Shown: positions 50,636-59,963, counted from the first letter of the stretch. The stretch is DNA of 64,000 nt from Mesorhizobium shangrilense (GCF_028826155.1 NZ_JAQGPN010000002.1:1-64000), one strand, 5' to 3'. The notes: generated by a model from the sequence alone, not told the origin. Program-made: numbers and translations.

Positions 50636-51445
50636 GTGCTCAATCGTCGCCATGATGACCAACAAGCGGATTTCGAGTTGGTGGACATTCCTCTTTTCAA
50701 GCCGGGCTTGCGAGACAAGAGCGTTCTCATTCTCGGGGGAGGCAGCGGGATCGGGTTCGCAACCGCTAGAATTGCGCATGCCCTGGGCGCCAATGTCCTG
50801 GTCGCAGGACGCACACGCGAAGCGCTGGAGCGGGCAAGTATCGAGATCGGCGGTTGCGACTTCGCGGTCGCTGATGTCACTCGCAGCGAGGACCTTCAGG
50901 CTGTTTTCGAAAGCCGTCAAAAATTCGATCACATTCTGTTGGCGGCCGGAACACACCTCTTCGGAAAACTCGCAGAATTGACGCGCGCCGAGATTTCCGT
51001 GCTCGTCGAGGAGCGACTTTGGGCTCCGATCAATATCGGCAAACTTGCCGCCAAACATATGACTGAAGGGTCCATCACTTTCCTATCGGGCGGGCTGGGA
51101 TCACGTCCGGTGCCTGGCGCGGCTCTCAAGCATGCCGTCCTTTGCGCGACGGAAGGGTTGACACGAGGCCTTGCGCTGGATCTCGCACCCATCCGTGTAA
51201 ATGCCGTCGCGCCAGGCTACACACGAACACCGCTCTTCGAATCCCTTCTCGGTCCCGATCCGTCTTCCAAGATGAAACAGATGGCGGCGACGATCCCAGT
51301 CAAGCGGTTGGGAGACGCGATGGACGCCGCGTACGCCGCAATTCACCTGATGACGAATGGCTTCATGAGCGGCGAAGTCATGCATGTGGATGGCGGCGGT
51401 CGATTTGTTCCCCCAAGCCTCGCATTCGTGGACAATACCAAGTAG
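50636..51445 (+). CDS. SDR family oxidoreductase lacking the catalytic Tyr
   Basis: 269 residues from a GTG start. The Rossmann NAD(P) motif GGGSGIGFATARIAHALG is intact, and the end carries VMHVDGGGRFVPP as in classical SDRs. However, the YxxxK motif is altered to GAALK (in PVPGAALKHAVLCATEG), so the catalytic Tyr is absent while the Lys remains. It may be a non-oxidoreductase SDR (binding, dehydratase or lyase role) or use another residue. Transcribed alone on the plus strand, convergent with LysR. Confidence 0.8.
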   Translation: MLNRRHDDQQADFELVDIPLFKPGLRDKSVLILGGGSGIGFATARIAHALGANVLVAGRTREALERASIEIGGCDFAVADVTRSEDLQAVFESRQKFDHILLAAGTHLFGKLAELTRAEISVLVEERLWAPINIGKLAAKHMTEGSITFLSGGLGSRPVPGAALKHAVLCATEGLTRGLALDLAPIRVNAVAPGYTRTPLFESLLGPDPSSKMKQMAATIPVKRLGDAMDAAYAAIHLMTNGFMSGEVMHVDGGGRFVPPSLAFVDNTK

Positions 51446-51621
51446 CCACCCTGACGCGAAACCTCGGCCCGTGCGACGCTCATCGTTCGGGCGGGGCGCG
51501 TCTGAGGCCCCGTCCAGCGAGGCGAATGGCTGCCGCGCGCGACACTCTGTGGAGTTCCGGTCCGCTCCGGATGCCGAACGCCAGCCGGTCCGGAAGCCTG
51601 AGCGCAGTTACATGGCTGAAG

Positions 51622-52551
51622 TCAGTTGTTTCGAAGGGATTCCATTTCGAGCTTTGCCACCTCTTCGGAGATGATCCGCTGAAGTTCTCGTGACGCGACG
51701 GAAACGGGTCGGTTGGCCGCTCTCACAAGGTTCAGGGTGACGGGTATGCGGAGCCCCGCAAGCGCCATCGCCCATACTTCGCCGCTTGCAAGCTCGGGAT
51801 ACAATACCGATTGCGGCAGTATGGAATACGCGAAATTCCGCCTGACGAGTTCCCGAATGGTGGCGAGCGAATTCACTTCGGCGCTCACGTTCAGCCGGAT
51901 CTGCCGATCCGCCAACGCCCTCTCCACCGTCAGGCGCCATTCATAGCTTCGCTCGGTGAGAACCAGGGGCAGCGCCAGGATTTCCTCGATCGACGCGCCT
52001 TCCGGGGGACGGCTGGCACCTGCGGCGCCGACAAAGTGCATTTCCTCCGTAAGGAGCACAACGGCGTTCGTCTTCTCGCCGATGGCGAAATCATACAGTA
52101 GTCCTACGTCGATGGTGCCGCTTGCCAGCCAGTCGCGAACCGCTCCCGACGGCCCCTCGCGCACGACCAGCCGCACGTTGGGAAATTGCTGTCGGAACCG
52201 TTCGACCACTTGCGGGACGACCAGCTTTGCGGGTGTCGGCGGCGCCGCAAAAGTGACGGTCCCGGAAGGAAACCGACTGCTCGCGCTAACTTCGCTGCGC
52301 AGCGCGTTTATCTCGCTGATGATGACGCTCGCACGCTCCAGAACGGCCCTGCCGGCTTCGGTCAGCGATACACCCTGGCGATGACGGACGAGCAATTGCG
52401 CGTGTAGCGCGGCTTCCATCTCACGCACCTGGTAGCTCAAGGCCGATTGCGCAATTCCGAGATCCACCGAAGCCTTTGAAAACGATCCCGTCTCGACGAT
52501 CCGCACAAAGTAACGAAGCTGGCGGATATCGACGTTCAAGATACTTGCCAT
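51622..52551 (-). CDS. LysR family transcriptional regulator
   Basis: 309 residues. N-terminal helix-turn-helix: IRQLRYFVRIVETGSFSKAS and LGIAQSALSYQVREMEAALH, then the coiled linker helix and a periplasmic-binding-like co-inducer domain (GTVTFAAPPTPAKLVVPQVV onward). Divergent from the cupin/RidA/oxidase operon; a T-N11-A box within ATC-N9-GAT lies in the gap (52600-52618), so it probably controls that operon and itself. Confidence 0.93.
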   Translation of the reverse strand: MASILNVDIRQLRYFVRIVETGSFSKASVDLGIAQSALSYQVREMEAALHAQLLVRHRQGVSLTEAGRAVLERASVIISEINALRSEVSASSRFPSGTVTFAAPPTPAKLVVPQVVERFRQQFPNVRLVVREGPSGAVRDWLASGTIDVGLLYDFAIGEKTNAVVLLTEEMHFVGAAGASRPPEGASIEEILALPLVLTERSYEWRLTVERALADRQIRLNVSAEVNSLATIRELVRRNFAYSILPQSVLYPELASGEVWAMALAGLRIPVTLNLVRAANRPVSVASRELQRIISEEVAKLEMESLRNN

Positions 52552-52599
52552 ACGAGGTCTCGCGAATTGAGGCGGCGGTTGGAGAGCAGCCCACCCATA

Positions 52600-52618
52600 C
52601 CATCAGATTTCTAGATGG
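52600..52618. promoter_or_regulatory. candidate LysR operator
   Basis: CCATCAGATTTCTAGATGG: arms CCATC and GATGG, with the LysR-type T-N11-A pattern (TCAGATTTCTAGA) at the centre. It lies between the LysR start (52551) and the cupin start (52697), the expected place for such an operator. Confidence 0.55.
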
Positions 52619-52696
52619 CGCGTATCTGGTAATTGTTATTTTTTTGGCCCCTCCGGTGCCCTACCAGTGATGCCGAGAACATCGGAGGACTCCCAA

Positions 52697-53107
52697 GTGT
52701 CGATCAAGCCCAATCCGCGAGTCGTTGTCAGCAGCCTGCTGGGAAGCGAGTTCAAGACGCATACTCATCGTCCGAATCTCGCAATGCGCGATCTCGGCAT
52801 CGGGGACGCCACGAACGGTGCGATCGGGATCCATATCGTTCGGGCCATCAAACCATATGACAAGGCGGACGATATCGGCGAGCATCACCACATCGCCGAG
52901 TTCCAGTACTTCTTTGTGCTCAAAGGCTGGCAACGGATGCACATCGACGATGTGGGCGAAGTCACGGTGCACGCCGGTGAAGGCTGGTTGCAATCGGGAG
53001 AGGTAGACCACGAAGTTTTGGACTACTCCGACGATCTGGAAGTCCTGTGCATCAACATGCCCCAGAAGTTCCAGACGGTTTCCTCGTCCCGATCGGCTGA
53101 GAGCTGA
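52697..53107 (+). CDS. cupin domain protein
   Basis: 136 residues from the GTG at 52697, 8 bp after GGAGG (an ATG at 52670 is possible). The first cupin motif is GEHHHIAEFQYFFVLKGW (three His and a Glu for a metal), the second GEGWLQSGEVDHEVLDYSDD. Small single-domain cupins act as dioxygenases, isomerases or ligand sensors. It heads an operon with RidA and an FAD oxidase, suggesting ring or enamine chemistry. The RidA start is 1 bp beyond its stop. Confidence 0.8.
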   Translation: MSIKPNPRVVVSSLLGSEFKTHTHRPNLAMRDLGIGDATNGAIGIHIVRAIKPYDKADDIGEHHHIAEFQYFFVLKGWQRMHIDDVGEVTVHAGEGWLQSGEVDHEVLDYSDDLEVLCINMPQKFQTVSSSRSAES

Positions 53108-53108
53108 C

Positions 53109-53486
53109 ATGCATCGCGACGTTCCTGCCGCCATTCCATCGCGAATTCGGCCCGGCGCTCGCAAAAGCGAGGCGGTTGTGGCTGGCGGGCTTGTCTTCAT
53201 CTCCGGGCAGGTTTGCCCGGACGCTGAATGCAAGGGGACGGAGCAACAGACCGTCGCAATCCTGGCGATTATCGACCAGATCCTGTCGGAGGCCGGAACC
53301 GACAAATCCCTCCTCGTCTCGAGCACGGTCTGGCTTCGTGACATAGGGGAGATCGCCGAGATGAATCGCGCCTGGCAGGCTTGGGTCACGCCCGAGAATG
53401 CCCCTGCACGCGCGACCGTCCAGGCAACGCTCGGCGGACCGCACTATCGGATCGAGATTGCGGCCGTCGCAGCGGCCCGCACGTGA
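53109..53486 (+). CDS. RidA/YjgF family protein
   Basis: 125 residues with the family fold: AVVAGGLVFISGQVCPDAEC, then LVSSTVWLRDIGEIAEMNRA and PARATVQATLGGPHYRIEIA. The Arg in PARATVQ is kept; it binds the carboxylate of enamine/imine substrates in active RidA. RidA proteins hydrolyse reactive 2-aminoacrylate-type imines released by PLP enzymes, and a class III aminotransferase is encoded nearby. Intact, unlike the RidA remnant at 16234. Confidence 0.88.
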   Translation: MHRDVPAAIPSRIRPGARKSEAVVAGGLVFISGQVCPDAECKGTEQQTVAILAIIDQILSEAGTDKSLLVSSTVWLRDIGEIAEMNRAWQAWVTPENAPARATVQATLGGPHYRIEIAAVAAART

Positions 53487-53506
53487 ACACACAGCTGTGA
53501 TCTCAC

Positions 53507-54703
53507 ATGAAATTCGACTTCTGTGTCATAGGGGGCGGCATCGTCGGCCTTTCAACGGCTTGCGCGTTGGTGGATCGCTTCCCCGGCAGGTCGATCCTTC
53601 TGCTCGAAAAGGAGGAGAAGGTCGCCATTCATCAAACCAGCCACAACAGCGGCGTCATTCATGCCGGCATCTACTACAAGGCGGGAAGCCTGAAAGCCCG
53701 CTTCTGCCGGGAGGGCGCGATAGCCCTTCACCAATTCTGCACCGAGAACGAAATCCCCTTCGAGACGCGCGGCAAGCTGGTCGTGGCGACGCGTCAGGAA
53801 GAGGTCGATCGTCTTCCCGCGCTTCAGCGCAATGCGGCCGAGAATCAAATTGACAGCCGATTGCTCGACGCTGGGGAACTCCGCTCGCGAGAACCGAATA
53901 TCGCCGGTCTGGCTGCGCTCCTCGTGCCCGATAGCGGCATCGTCGACTATAGTCGCGTCGCCGAGGCGCTGGCGGCGCGCTTCATCGCGGCGGGCGGCGC
54001 AATAGAGACTGGCGCCCGGATCCACGGACTGCGCGAAACAACCGATTCCGTCGTGATCAGCGGAGCAGCGCGGAATTGGGAGGCCCGTCAGCTTGTCGCT
54101 TGCGCCGGCCTTCAATCCGATCGCCTGGCGCGGTTGGCGGGACTCGACCCAAAGGGTCGTATCGTTCCCTTTCGCGGCGAGTACTATCTGCTACCGCGCT
54201 CGCGCAGCGATGTCGTGCACCACATGATCTATCCGGTTCCCGATCCGAACCTCCCGTTCCTGGGTATCCATCTCACTCCGACCATCGGCGGTGACATGAC
54301 GGTCGGTCCCAACGCGGTTCTCGGCTTCGCCCGTGAGGGTTACAAGCGCCGGTCCTTCACACCCAGCGATGCGCTCGAGATCATCGGCCATGCTGGACTC
54401 TGGAGGCTTGCCCGGAAGCATTGGCGCTCCGGTCTCGCGGAGATGGCGAACTCCCTCTCGAGGACGCGCTACCTTCAGGAATGCCGTCGCTATTGCCCTT
54501 CGCTCAATATCGACGACCTGTTGCCGAAAGAGGCCGGGATCCGCGCCCAGTTCGTTACCGACGAAGGTGAACTGTTCCACGATTTTCTCTTTCTCCGCAC
54601 CAGGCGAATGCTCCACGTCTGCAATGCACCGTCGCCAGCGGCGACATCATCCCTTCCCATAGGGGTCTACATCGCGGATCAGCTTTCCCGACAGCAAGTC
54701 TAA
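53507..54703 (+). CDS. FAD-dependent oxidoreductase, L-2-hydroxyglutarate oxidase (LhgO)-like
   Basis: 398 residues. The N-terminal dinucleotide motif CVIGGGIVGLSTACALVDRF is followed by SHNSGVIHAGIYYKAGSLKA (the LhgO family hallmark), and the C-terminal FAD segment is kept (HVCNAPSPAATSSLPIGVYI). LhgO removes electrons from L-2-hydroxyglutarate; in this setting it may oxidise another 2-hydroxy acid. Third gene of the cupin-RidA operon (20-bp gap). Confidence 0.88.
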   Translation: MKFDFCVIGGGIVGLSTACALVDRFPGRSILLLEKEEKVAIHQTSHNSGVIHAGIYYKAGSLKARFCREGAIALHQFCTENEIPFETRGKLVVATRQEEVDRLPALQRNAAENQIDSRLLDAGELRSREPNIAGLAALLVPDSGIVDYSRVAEALAARFIAAGGAIETGARIHGLRETTDSVVISGAARNWEARQLVACAGLQSDRLARLAGLDPKGRIVPFRGEYYLLPRSRSDVVHHMIYPVPDPNLPFLGIHLTPTIGGDMTVGPNAVLGFAREGYKRRSFTPSDALEIIGHAGLWRLARKHWRSGLAEMANSLSRTRYLQECRRYCPSLNIDDLLPKEAGIRAQFVTDEGELFHDFLFLRTRRMLHVCNAPSPAATSSLPIGVYIADQLSRQQV

Positions 54704-54751
54704 ACGCTGGGATATGTGTTCGGGGGGCTTGCTCGGAATTTGGTAGGGAGA

Positions 54752-55507
54752 ATGAGCATGGACGGTGGCGCTGCATTGATCACGGGCGCCTCATCGGGGT
54801 TGGGCGCGCATTTCGCGCGGCTGCTTGCGAAGAGGGGCTGGCATGTCGTGCTTGCGGCCCGACGGTTGGAAGCACTGGTCGCACTGACAGCCGACATGGA
54901 AGGCGCCGGCGGACGAGCTGAAACGCTTGCACTGGACGTCGTTGATGAGGCCTCGGTGGATGCAGCGTTTGCCGAGATGGATCGGCGTGAAGTTCGCCTC
55001 GACCTGGTCATCAACAATGCCGGCGTTTCGGATGCACGTCCCGCGCTCGATATCGAACCCGGCGACTGGGACCGTGTCCTCGATACCAACCTCAGGGGCG
55101 TGTTCCTGGTTGCGCAGGCTGCGGCGCGGCGGATGAAGGGCGAGGGTAAGGGCGGATCGATCGTCAACGTGGCTTCGATCCTCGGCCACCGGATTGCCGG
55201 AGGCGTCGCCTCCTATGCCGCGAGCAAGGCCGGTGTCGTGCGGCTGACGGAAGCGCTGGCGCTCGAATGGGCGCGCTACGGCATCCGCGTCAACGCACTC
55301 TGCCCGGGCTACATCCGAACCGACCTCAACCAGGATTTCTTCGAGACCGACGCAGGGATGGCGCTCGTCAAGCGCATCCCACAGCGGCGGCTCGGCCGGC
55401 CGGAGGAGCTCGACGGTGCACTCCTGCTGCTCGCCTCGGATGCCGGCAGCTACATCACTGGCGCCTCGCTCGTCGTCGACGGCGGCCATCTCGTCTCCTC
55501 GCTCTAG
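54752..55507 (+). CDS. SDR oxidoreductase (FabG-like)
   Basis: 251 residues from the ATG at 54752 with GGGAGA upstream (the frame is open to 54716). Complete classical SDR: TGASSGLGAHFARLLAKRGW, NNAG, Ser in VNVASI, YAASK with catalytic Tyr/Lys, and the C-terminal VDGGHL. It oxidises or reduces a hydroxyacyl or ketoacyl (CoA) substrate. Together with the next three genes it forms a set like levulinate operons (LvaD-type step). Confidence 0.9.
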   Translation: MSMDGGAALITGASSGLGAHFARLLAKRGWHVVLAARRLEALVALTADMEGAGGRAETLALDVVDEASVDAAFAEMDRREVRLDLVINNAGVSDARPALDIEPGDWDRVLDTNLRGVFLVAQAAARRMKGEGKGGSIVNVASILGHRIAGGVASYAASKAGVVRLTEALALEWARYGIRVNALCPGYIRTDLNQDFFETDAGMALVKRIPQRRLGRPEELDGALLLLASDAGSYITGASLVVDGGHLVSSL

Positions 55508-55517
55508 GGGTTTTACC

Positions 55518-56723
55518 ATGGACTTCACCATCTCCTCGCGCATCGAAGGTTTTCGCGCCCGCATCGCTGACTTCGTGAATGAACGGGTGCTGCCCCTCGA
55601 GGCGGATCCCGCCAGCTACGACGCGCACGAGAACATCCGCCTGGATCTCGCGGCCAGCCTGCGGGCGGAGGCGCGTGCTGCCGGCCTGTGGTGCCTGCAG
55701 CTCAAGCCCGAGAACGGCGGCCAGGGGCTCGGCAAGGTCGGCATGGCCGCCTGCTACGAGGCGATGAACCGCTCGATCTTCGGACCCGTCATCTTCAACT
55801 CGGCGCCGCCGGACGACGGCAACATGATGCTCTTGGAGGCGGTTGCCACCGCCGAGCAGAAGGCGCGCTGGCTGGAGCCGATCGCCTCCGGCAAGGTGCG
55901 CTCCGCCTTCGTGATGACCGAGCCCATGCCTGGTGGCGGCTCGGATCCGTCGATGATCCGCACACGCGCCGAGAAGCGCAGCGACCGCTATGTCGTCTCC
56001 GGCCGCAAATGGTTCATCACCGGCGCCGAGGAAGCCGAACACTTCATCCTGGTCGCCAAGACATCGGACGACCCGCGCAAGGGCCTCACCGCGCTGCTGT
56101 TCGACCGCAGCCAGCCTGGCTGGCGCATCGAGCGGCGCATCCCGATCATGGGCCCGGAGGAGCACGGCGGCCACTGCGAGATCTCCTTCGACGGCCTCGA
56201 GGTTCCCTTCGAGAACGTGCTCATGAAGGAAGGCGACGGCCTCAAGGCGACGCAGATCCGGCTCGGGCCGGCCCGCCTCACCCACTGCATGCGCTGGCTG
56301 GGTCTCTCGAAGCGCTGCGTGGAGATCGCCCGCGCCTATGCCGCCGAGCGCACCGGCTTCGGCGTGCGCCTGGCCGACCGGGAGTCCGTCCAGCTGATGC
56401 TGGGCGACCTCGCCATGAAGATCGAGATCGGCCGGCTGCTGGTCATGAAGGCGGCATGGGCGATTGATCAGGGCTCCTTCGCGCGCAAGGAGGTTTCGAT
56501 GGCCAAGATCCATGTCGCCAACCTGCTGCACCAGGCCGCCGACACCGCTATCCAGATCAACGGCGCGCGGGGATACTCCAAGGACACGGTGCTGGAGTGG
56601 ATCTACCGCTACGCCCGGCAGGCCCGCCTGGTCGACGGCGCCGACGAGGTCCACAAGATGGTCCTCAACAACCACCTCAATACGGAAGGCGACGCCTTCT
56701 GGTCGTGGAACGCTGCCGAGTAG
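55518..56723 (+). CDS. acyl-CoA dehydrogenase family protein (ACAD10/11- or LvaC-like)
   Basis: 401 residues from the ATG at 55518, 11 bp after the SDR stop. Typical ACAD motifs: GLGKVGMAACYEAMNRS, FVMTEPMPGGGSDPSMI, KWFITGAEEAEHFILVAK, and the FAD/CoA end QINGARGYSKDTVLEWIYR. The C-terminal ARQARLVDGADEVHKM is typical of the long-chain/ACAD10-11 group. In levulinate operons the equivalent LvaC handles phosphorylated 4-hydroxyacyl-CoA. That assignment is inference from gene neighbours. Confidence 0.88.
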   Translation: MDFTISSRIEGFRARIADFVNERVLPLEADPASYDAHENIRLDLAASLRAEARAAGLWCLQLKPENGGQGLGKVGMAACYEAMNRSIFGPVIFNSAPPDDGNMMLLEAVATAEQKARWLEPIASGKVRSAFVMTEPMPGGGSDPSMIRTRAEKRSDRYVVSGRKWFITGAEEAEHFILVAKTSDDPRKGLTALLFDRSQPGWRIERRIPIMGPEEHGGHCEISFDGLEVPFENVLMKEGDGLKATQIRLGPARLTHCMRWLGLSKRCVEIARAYAAERTGFGVRLADRESVQLMLGDLAMKIEIGRLLVMKAAWAIDQGSFARKEVSMAKIHVANLLHQAADTAIQINGARGYSKDTVLEWIYRYARQARLVDGADEVHKMVLNNHLNTEGDAFWSWNAAE

Positions 56724-56743
56724 AGGCTGCCAGGGAGGGGATA

Positions 56744-58357
56744 TTGCGCGTCGAGCCGCATCTAGCGCCGCGAGCGGCGAACCACGTGCCGCTCACACCG
56801 GTCGAGTTTCTGGTGCGTTCGGTGGAGGTCTATCCGCAACGGCCGGCCGTCGCATGGAACGGCCGGCAATGGAGCTACCGGGATTTCGGCCGGATGGTCG
56901 CCCGCTTCGCGCGCTTCCTGCGCGCCAGCGGCGTGGCCGAGGGGGAGGTCGTCTCGGTCATGGCGTCGAACCGGCCGGAGATGCTTGCCGCGCACTATGC
57001 CGTGCCGATGATCGGAGCGGTGCTCAACACGATAAACACGCGGCTCGACACCGATACGGTGAGCTACATCCTCTCGCACTCCGAGAGCAGGCTCGTCGTC
57101 GCCGATCCGGCGAGCGTCGCGGTCGCGTCCGAGGCGGCCAGCGCCGCCGGCACCAAGTGCATCGCTCTTGCGGGCGGCGAGGGCACTGGGGGAACGCCCG
57201 AGCTCGACCTTCTCAGCGACGACGACATGCCCTTCGAACCCGACCTCTCGGCGATCAGGGAAGAATGGCAGCCGCTCTGCCTCAACTACACGTCGGGGAC
57301 CACGGGTCGGCCGAAGGCCGTCGTCTATCATCATCGCGGCGGCTACCTGAACGCGCTCGGCAACGTGCTTGCGCTGGGGCTGACGTCACGCTCGGTCTAT
57401 CTCTGGAGCCTGCCGATGTTCCACTGCAACGGCTGGTGCCACACCTGGGCGGTCACCGCGGCAGGCGGCCTGCATGTGTGCCTCGACCGGCCCGACCCGG
57501 CGCTGATTTTCCCGGCGATCGAAGCCCATGGCGTGACCCACATGTCCTGCGCACCCGTGGTGCTCTACATGATGCTCAACCATCCGGCGCGCGCGACCCG
57601 CGACGCAGGCCGGCGCATCATGGTTGCGACGGGAGGTGCAGCGCCCACCAGCGCCCTCATCGCGCAGCTCGATGCGCTGGGCTTCGACCTCACCCATCTC
57701 TACGGGCTGACGGAATCCTTTGGTCCCGCCACGCTGCGCGAACTGTCGGATGAGCAGCGCGCCGAGCCGGCCGGCGTGGTTGCGGCCGAGCTTGCCAAGC
57801 AGGGCGTGCGTCATGTCGCCGCCGGGCGCGCGCGCGTCATCGGTGAGGAGGGCGAGGATGTCCCGATGGACGGCACGACGATGGGCGAGATCGTGCTGAA
57901 GGGCAACACGCTGATGGCCGGCTACTACCGCGACGCCGAGACCACCGAACAGGCGTTCAGGGGCGGCGTCTTCCACACCGGCGACCTCGCCGTGCGCCAT
58001 CCCGACGGCAACATCGAAATCCGCGACCGGTCGAAGGACATCATCATCTCGGGCGGCGAGAACATCTCGAGCCTCGAGATCGAAGCCGTGCTGCATCAGC
58101 ATCCCGCGGTGCTGCTGGCGGCGGTCGTGGCGGCTCCGCACGAGAAGTGGGGCGAGACGCCGGTGGCGTTCGTCGAGCTGCGCGGCGACGCCGAGCCGAA
58201 CGAGGCGGAGCTGCGCGCCTTCTGCCGCGACCGGCTCGCCGGCTACAAGGTGCCGTCACGTTTCGTGCCGCAGGAACTCCCGAAAACGGCCACCGGCAAG
58301 ATCCAGAAATTCGCGTTGCGCGAGGCGGCCCGCAGGCTGTCCGGTAACGAAGGCTGA
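56744..58357 (+). CDS. acyl-CoA synthetase (AMP-forming)
   Basis: 537 residues from the TTG at 56744, with GGGAGGGG just upstream (the frame is open further up over the ACAD gene). AMP-binding motifs: NYTSGTTGRPKAVVYHH (A3), LYGLTESFGPATL (A5), HTGDLAVRHPDGNIEIRDRS (A7), IIISGGENISSLEIEAVLH (A8) and the C-terminal Lys in LPKTATGKIQKFALR (A10). It activates a fatty or short acid to its CoA thioester and would feed the SDR/ACAD/kinase steps. Confidence 0.92.
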   Translation: MRVEPHLAPRAANHVPLTPVEFLVRSVEVYPQRPAVAWNGRQWSYRDFGRMVARFARFLRASGVAEGEVVSVMASNRPEMLAAHYAVPMIGAVLNTINTRLDTDTVSYILSHSESRLVVADPASVAVASEAASAAGTKCIALAGGEGTGGTPELDLLSDDDMPFEPDLSAIREEWQPLCLNYTSGTTGRPKAVVYHHRGGYLNALGNVLALGLTSRSVYLWSLPMFHCNGWCHTWAVTAAGGLHVCLDRPDPALIFPAIEAHGVTHMSCAPVVLYMMLNHPARATRDAGRRIMVATGGAAPTSALIAQLDALGFDLTHLYGLTESFGPATLRELSDEQRAEPAGVVAAELAKQGVRHVAAGRARVIGEEGEDVPMDGTTMGEIVLKGNTLMAGYYRDAETTEQAFRGGVFHTGDLAVRHPDGNIEIRDRSKDIIISGGENISSLEIEAVLHQHPAVLLAAVVAAPHEKWGETPVAFVELRGDAEPNEAELRAFCRDRLAGYKVPSRFVPQELPKTATGKIQKFALREAARRLSGNEG

Positions 58358-58365
58358 AGGGCCCC

Positions 58366-59406
58366 ATGATCACCGAATTCTCCATCGATCGCCTCGACGC
58401 GTTTCTCGCCGGACAGTTCGGCCATGCGGAACTCCGCATCGAGCGCGTCGGCGGCGGGCAGTCCAATCCCACCTTCTTCGTCGATCACGGCGCGCGGCGC
58501 ATGGTGCTGCGCAAGAAGCCGGCTGGCCACATCCTGCCCGGCGCCCACGCGGTGGAGCGCGAGTACCGGGTGCTGAAGGCGCTGGAGGCGACCGATGTGC
58601 CGGTGCCGAAGACCGTGCTGCTGTGCGAGGACGACGGGATCGTCGGCACGCCGTTCTACCTGATGGAGCGTGTGGAGGGCCGCGTCTTCCACGACTGCGC
58701 GCTCCGCGACATCGCGCCGGGCGAGCGCCGCGGCATCTACCTCGCGATGGCCGACGCCATGGCCAGGCTGCATGCTATCCGTCCCGACGCGATCGGCCTC
58801 GCCGACTACGGGCGCCCCGGCAACTATTTCGAGCGGCAGATCGCCCGCTGGTCGCGGCAATACGACGAGTCGCCTGGCCAGCGCATCCCAGCGCTCGACC
58901 GCGTCATCGCGTGGCTGCGGGCCAACCAGCCCGCGGACGACGGCCGCGTGGCGATCGCGCATGGCGACTTCCGGCTCGGCAACATGCTCTTTCACCCGAC
59001 CGAACCGAAGGTCGTCGCGATCCTCGACTGGGAGCTCTCTACTCTCGGGCATCCGCTCGCCGATCTCGGCTTCTGCTGCATGCCCTGGCACTCCGCACCC
59101 GACGAGTATGGCGGCATACTGGGCCTCGACCGCGCAGCGCTCATGCTTCCCGACGAGGCGGAGTTCGTCGCCCGCTACTACGCCTCCGCGATCCCCACGC
59201 CGACGCTGACACCCTTCCACGTCGCCTTCGCACTCTTCCGCTTCGCGGTCATCTTCGTCGGCATCGCCGACCGCGCAAGGGCAGGAAATGCAGCCGAGGA
59301 TGCCGGCAAGCTTGGAGGTCTGGCCGGCTGCTTCGCCAATCGAGCTGAGGATGTGATCCGCGAATGCATCGACCGTAACCTGCTGCCGTTACGCTCTTCC
59401 AGGTGA
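58366..59406 (+). CDS. phosphotransferase family protein (APH-fold, ACAD11/LvaA-like kinase)
   Basis: 346 residues. ATP-binding Lys region RMVLRKKPAGHILPGAHAVE, catalytic loop IAHGDFRLGNMLFHP (HGD-x-R-x-x-N), and metal Asp in VVAILDWELSTLGHPLADLG. This is the APH-type kinase fused to or paired with ACAD10/11 in animals and named LvaA in Pseudomonas levulinate operons, where it phosphorylates the 4-hydroxyacyl-CoA. The small partner LvaB was not found here. Last gene of cargo II. Confidence 0.88.
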   Translation: MITEFSIDRLDAFLAGQFGHAELRIERVGGGQSNPTFFVDHGARRMVLRKKPAGHILPGAHAVEREYRVLKALEATDVPVPKTVLLCEDDGIVGTPFYLMERVEGRVFHDCALRDIAPGERRGIYLAMADAMARLHAIRPDAIGLADYGRPGNYFERQIARWSRQYDESPGQRIPALDRVIAWLRANQPADDGRVAIAHGDFRLGNMLFHPTEPKVVAILDWELSTLGHPLADLGFCCMPWHSAPDEYGGILGLDRAALMLPDEAEFVARYYASAIPTPTLTPFHVAFALFRFAVIFVGIADRARAGNAAEDAGKLGGLAGCFANRAEDVIRECIDRNLLPLRSSR

Positions 59407-59631
59407 TAGAACCGCGAAAGGTCTCCGCCGACGGATCGCATTGAGCCAAGTCTACCCACATGCCAGCCAGAGAGGGTCGCCCAGCTGGTTGCTCGACCGA
59501 GAGGGTTATGAGTAGAGCCCGCTTCGACACCGCGATCCTACGCTGCGTTGATCGGCGACCTGGCATTCGTGGGTTCGCGTGTTCAATCCAAGGTTAGGTT
59601 AGGGTAGAGTCCAACCAAAAACATTCTGAAA

Positions 59632-59844
59632 TCACATTTGGCGCGCTGCCGGCTTGGCAAACTGGACGCCGCGGTGGCTGGCGTCGCCCCTCGATGGCGA
59701 CGCTTTGGAACGGACCAGTGACGGGGCGTCGATGTCGCGCTCGACGGTGTCGATTGTGGCGATCCCGAAAGTCTGGTTGTGGACGATGCCGCGGGCCAGC
59801 TGCTGGCGCGTTGACCATGTCGCAGGCCTATCTCGCGCACCCAC
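59632..59844 (-). pseudogene. truncated backbone gene at the right edge of cargo II
   Basis: The minus frame reads ATWSTRQQLARGIVHNQTFG, then IATIDTVERDIDAPSLVRSK and ends AKPAARQM. It looks like the C-terminal part of a genuine protein whose start is cut off or lies further up in another frame. I do not recognise the family. The stop at 59632 sits ~225 bp from the end of cargo II, so it probably belongs to the element side. Confidence 0.4.
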
Positions 59845-59963
59845 GATACCCGCAACGCCCGCCTGCAGGCATGATGGGGCCGCCGACAGCGGTCGCGGAA
59901 AGGCAGAGGCAGGCGCGTGTTGTCGCGTTGCGGGCGGCGCGGATGGGCATGGACTAGCTCCTT

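Noticed and set aside
55455..56675. 406-codon minus frame antisense to the acyl-CoA dehydrogenase
   Set aside because: Typical GC-rich shadow; the ACAD motifs are on the plus strand.
59550..59605. tRNA 3'-end-like text (GTGGGTTCGCGTGTTCAATCC) as a possible attachment site
   Set aside because: Only a T-arm-like fragment; no acceptor stem or matching repeat elsewhere in the window was found.
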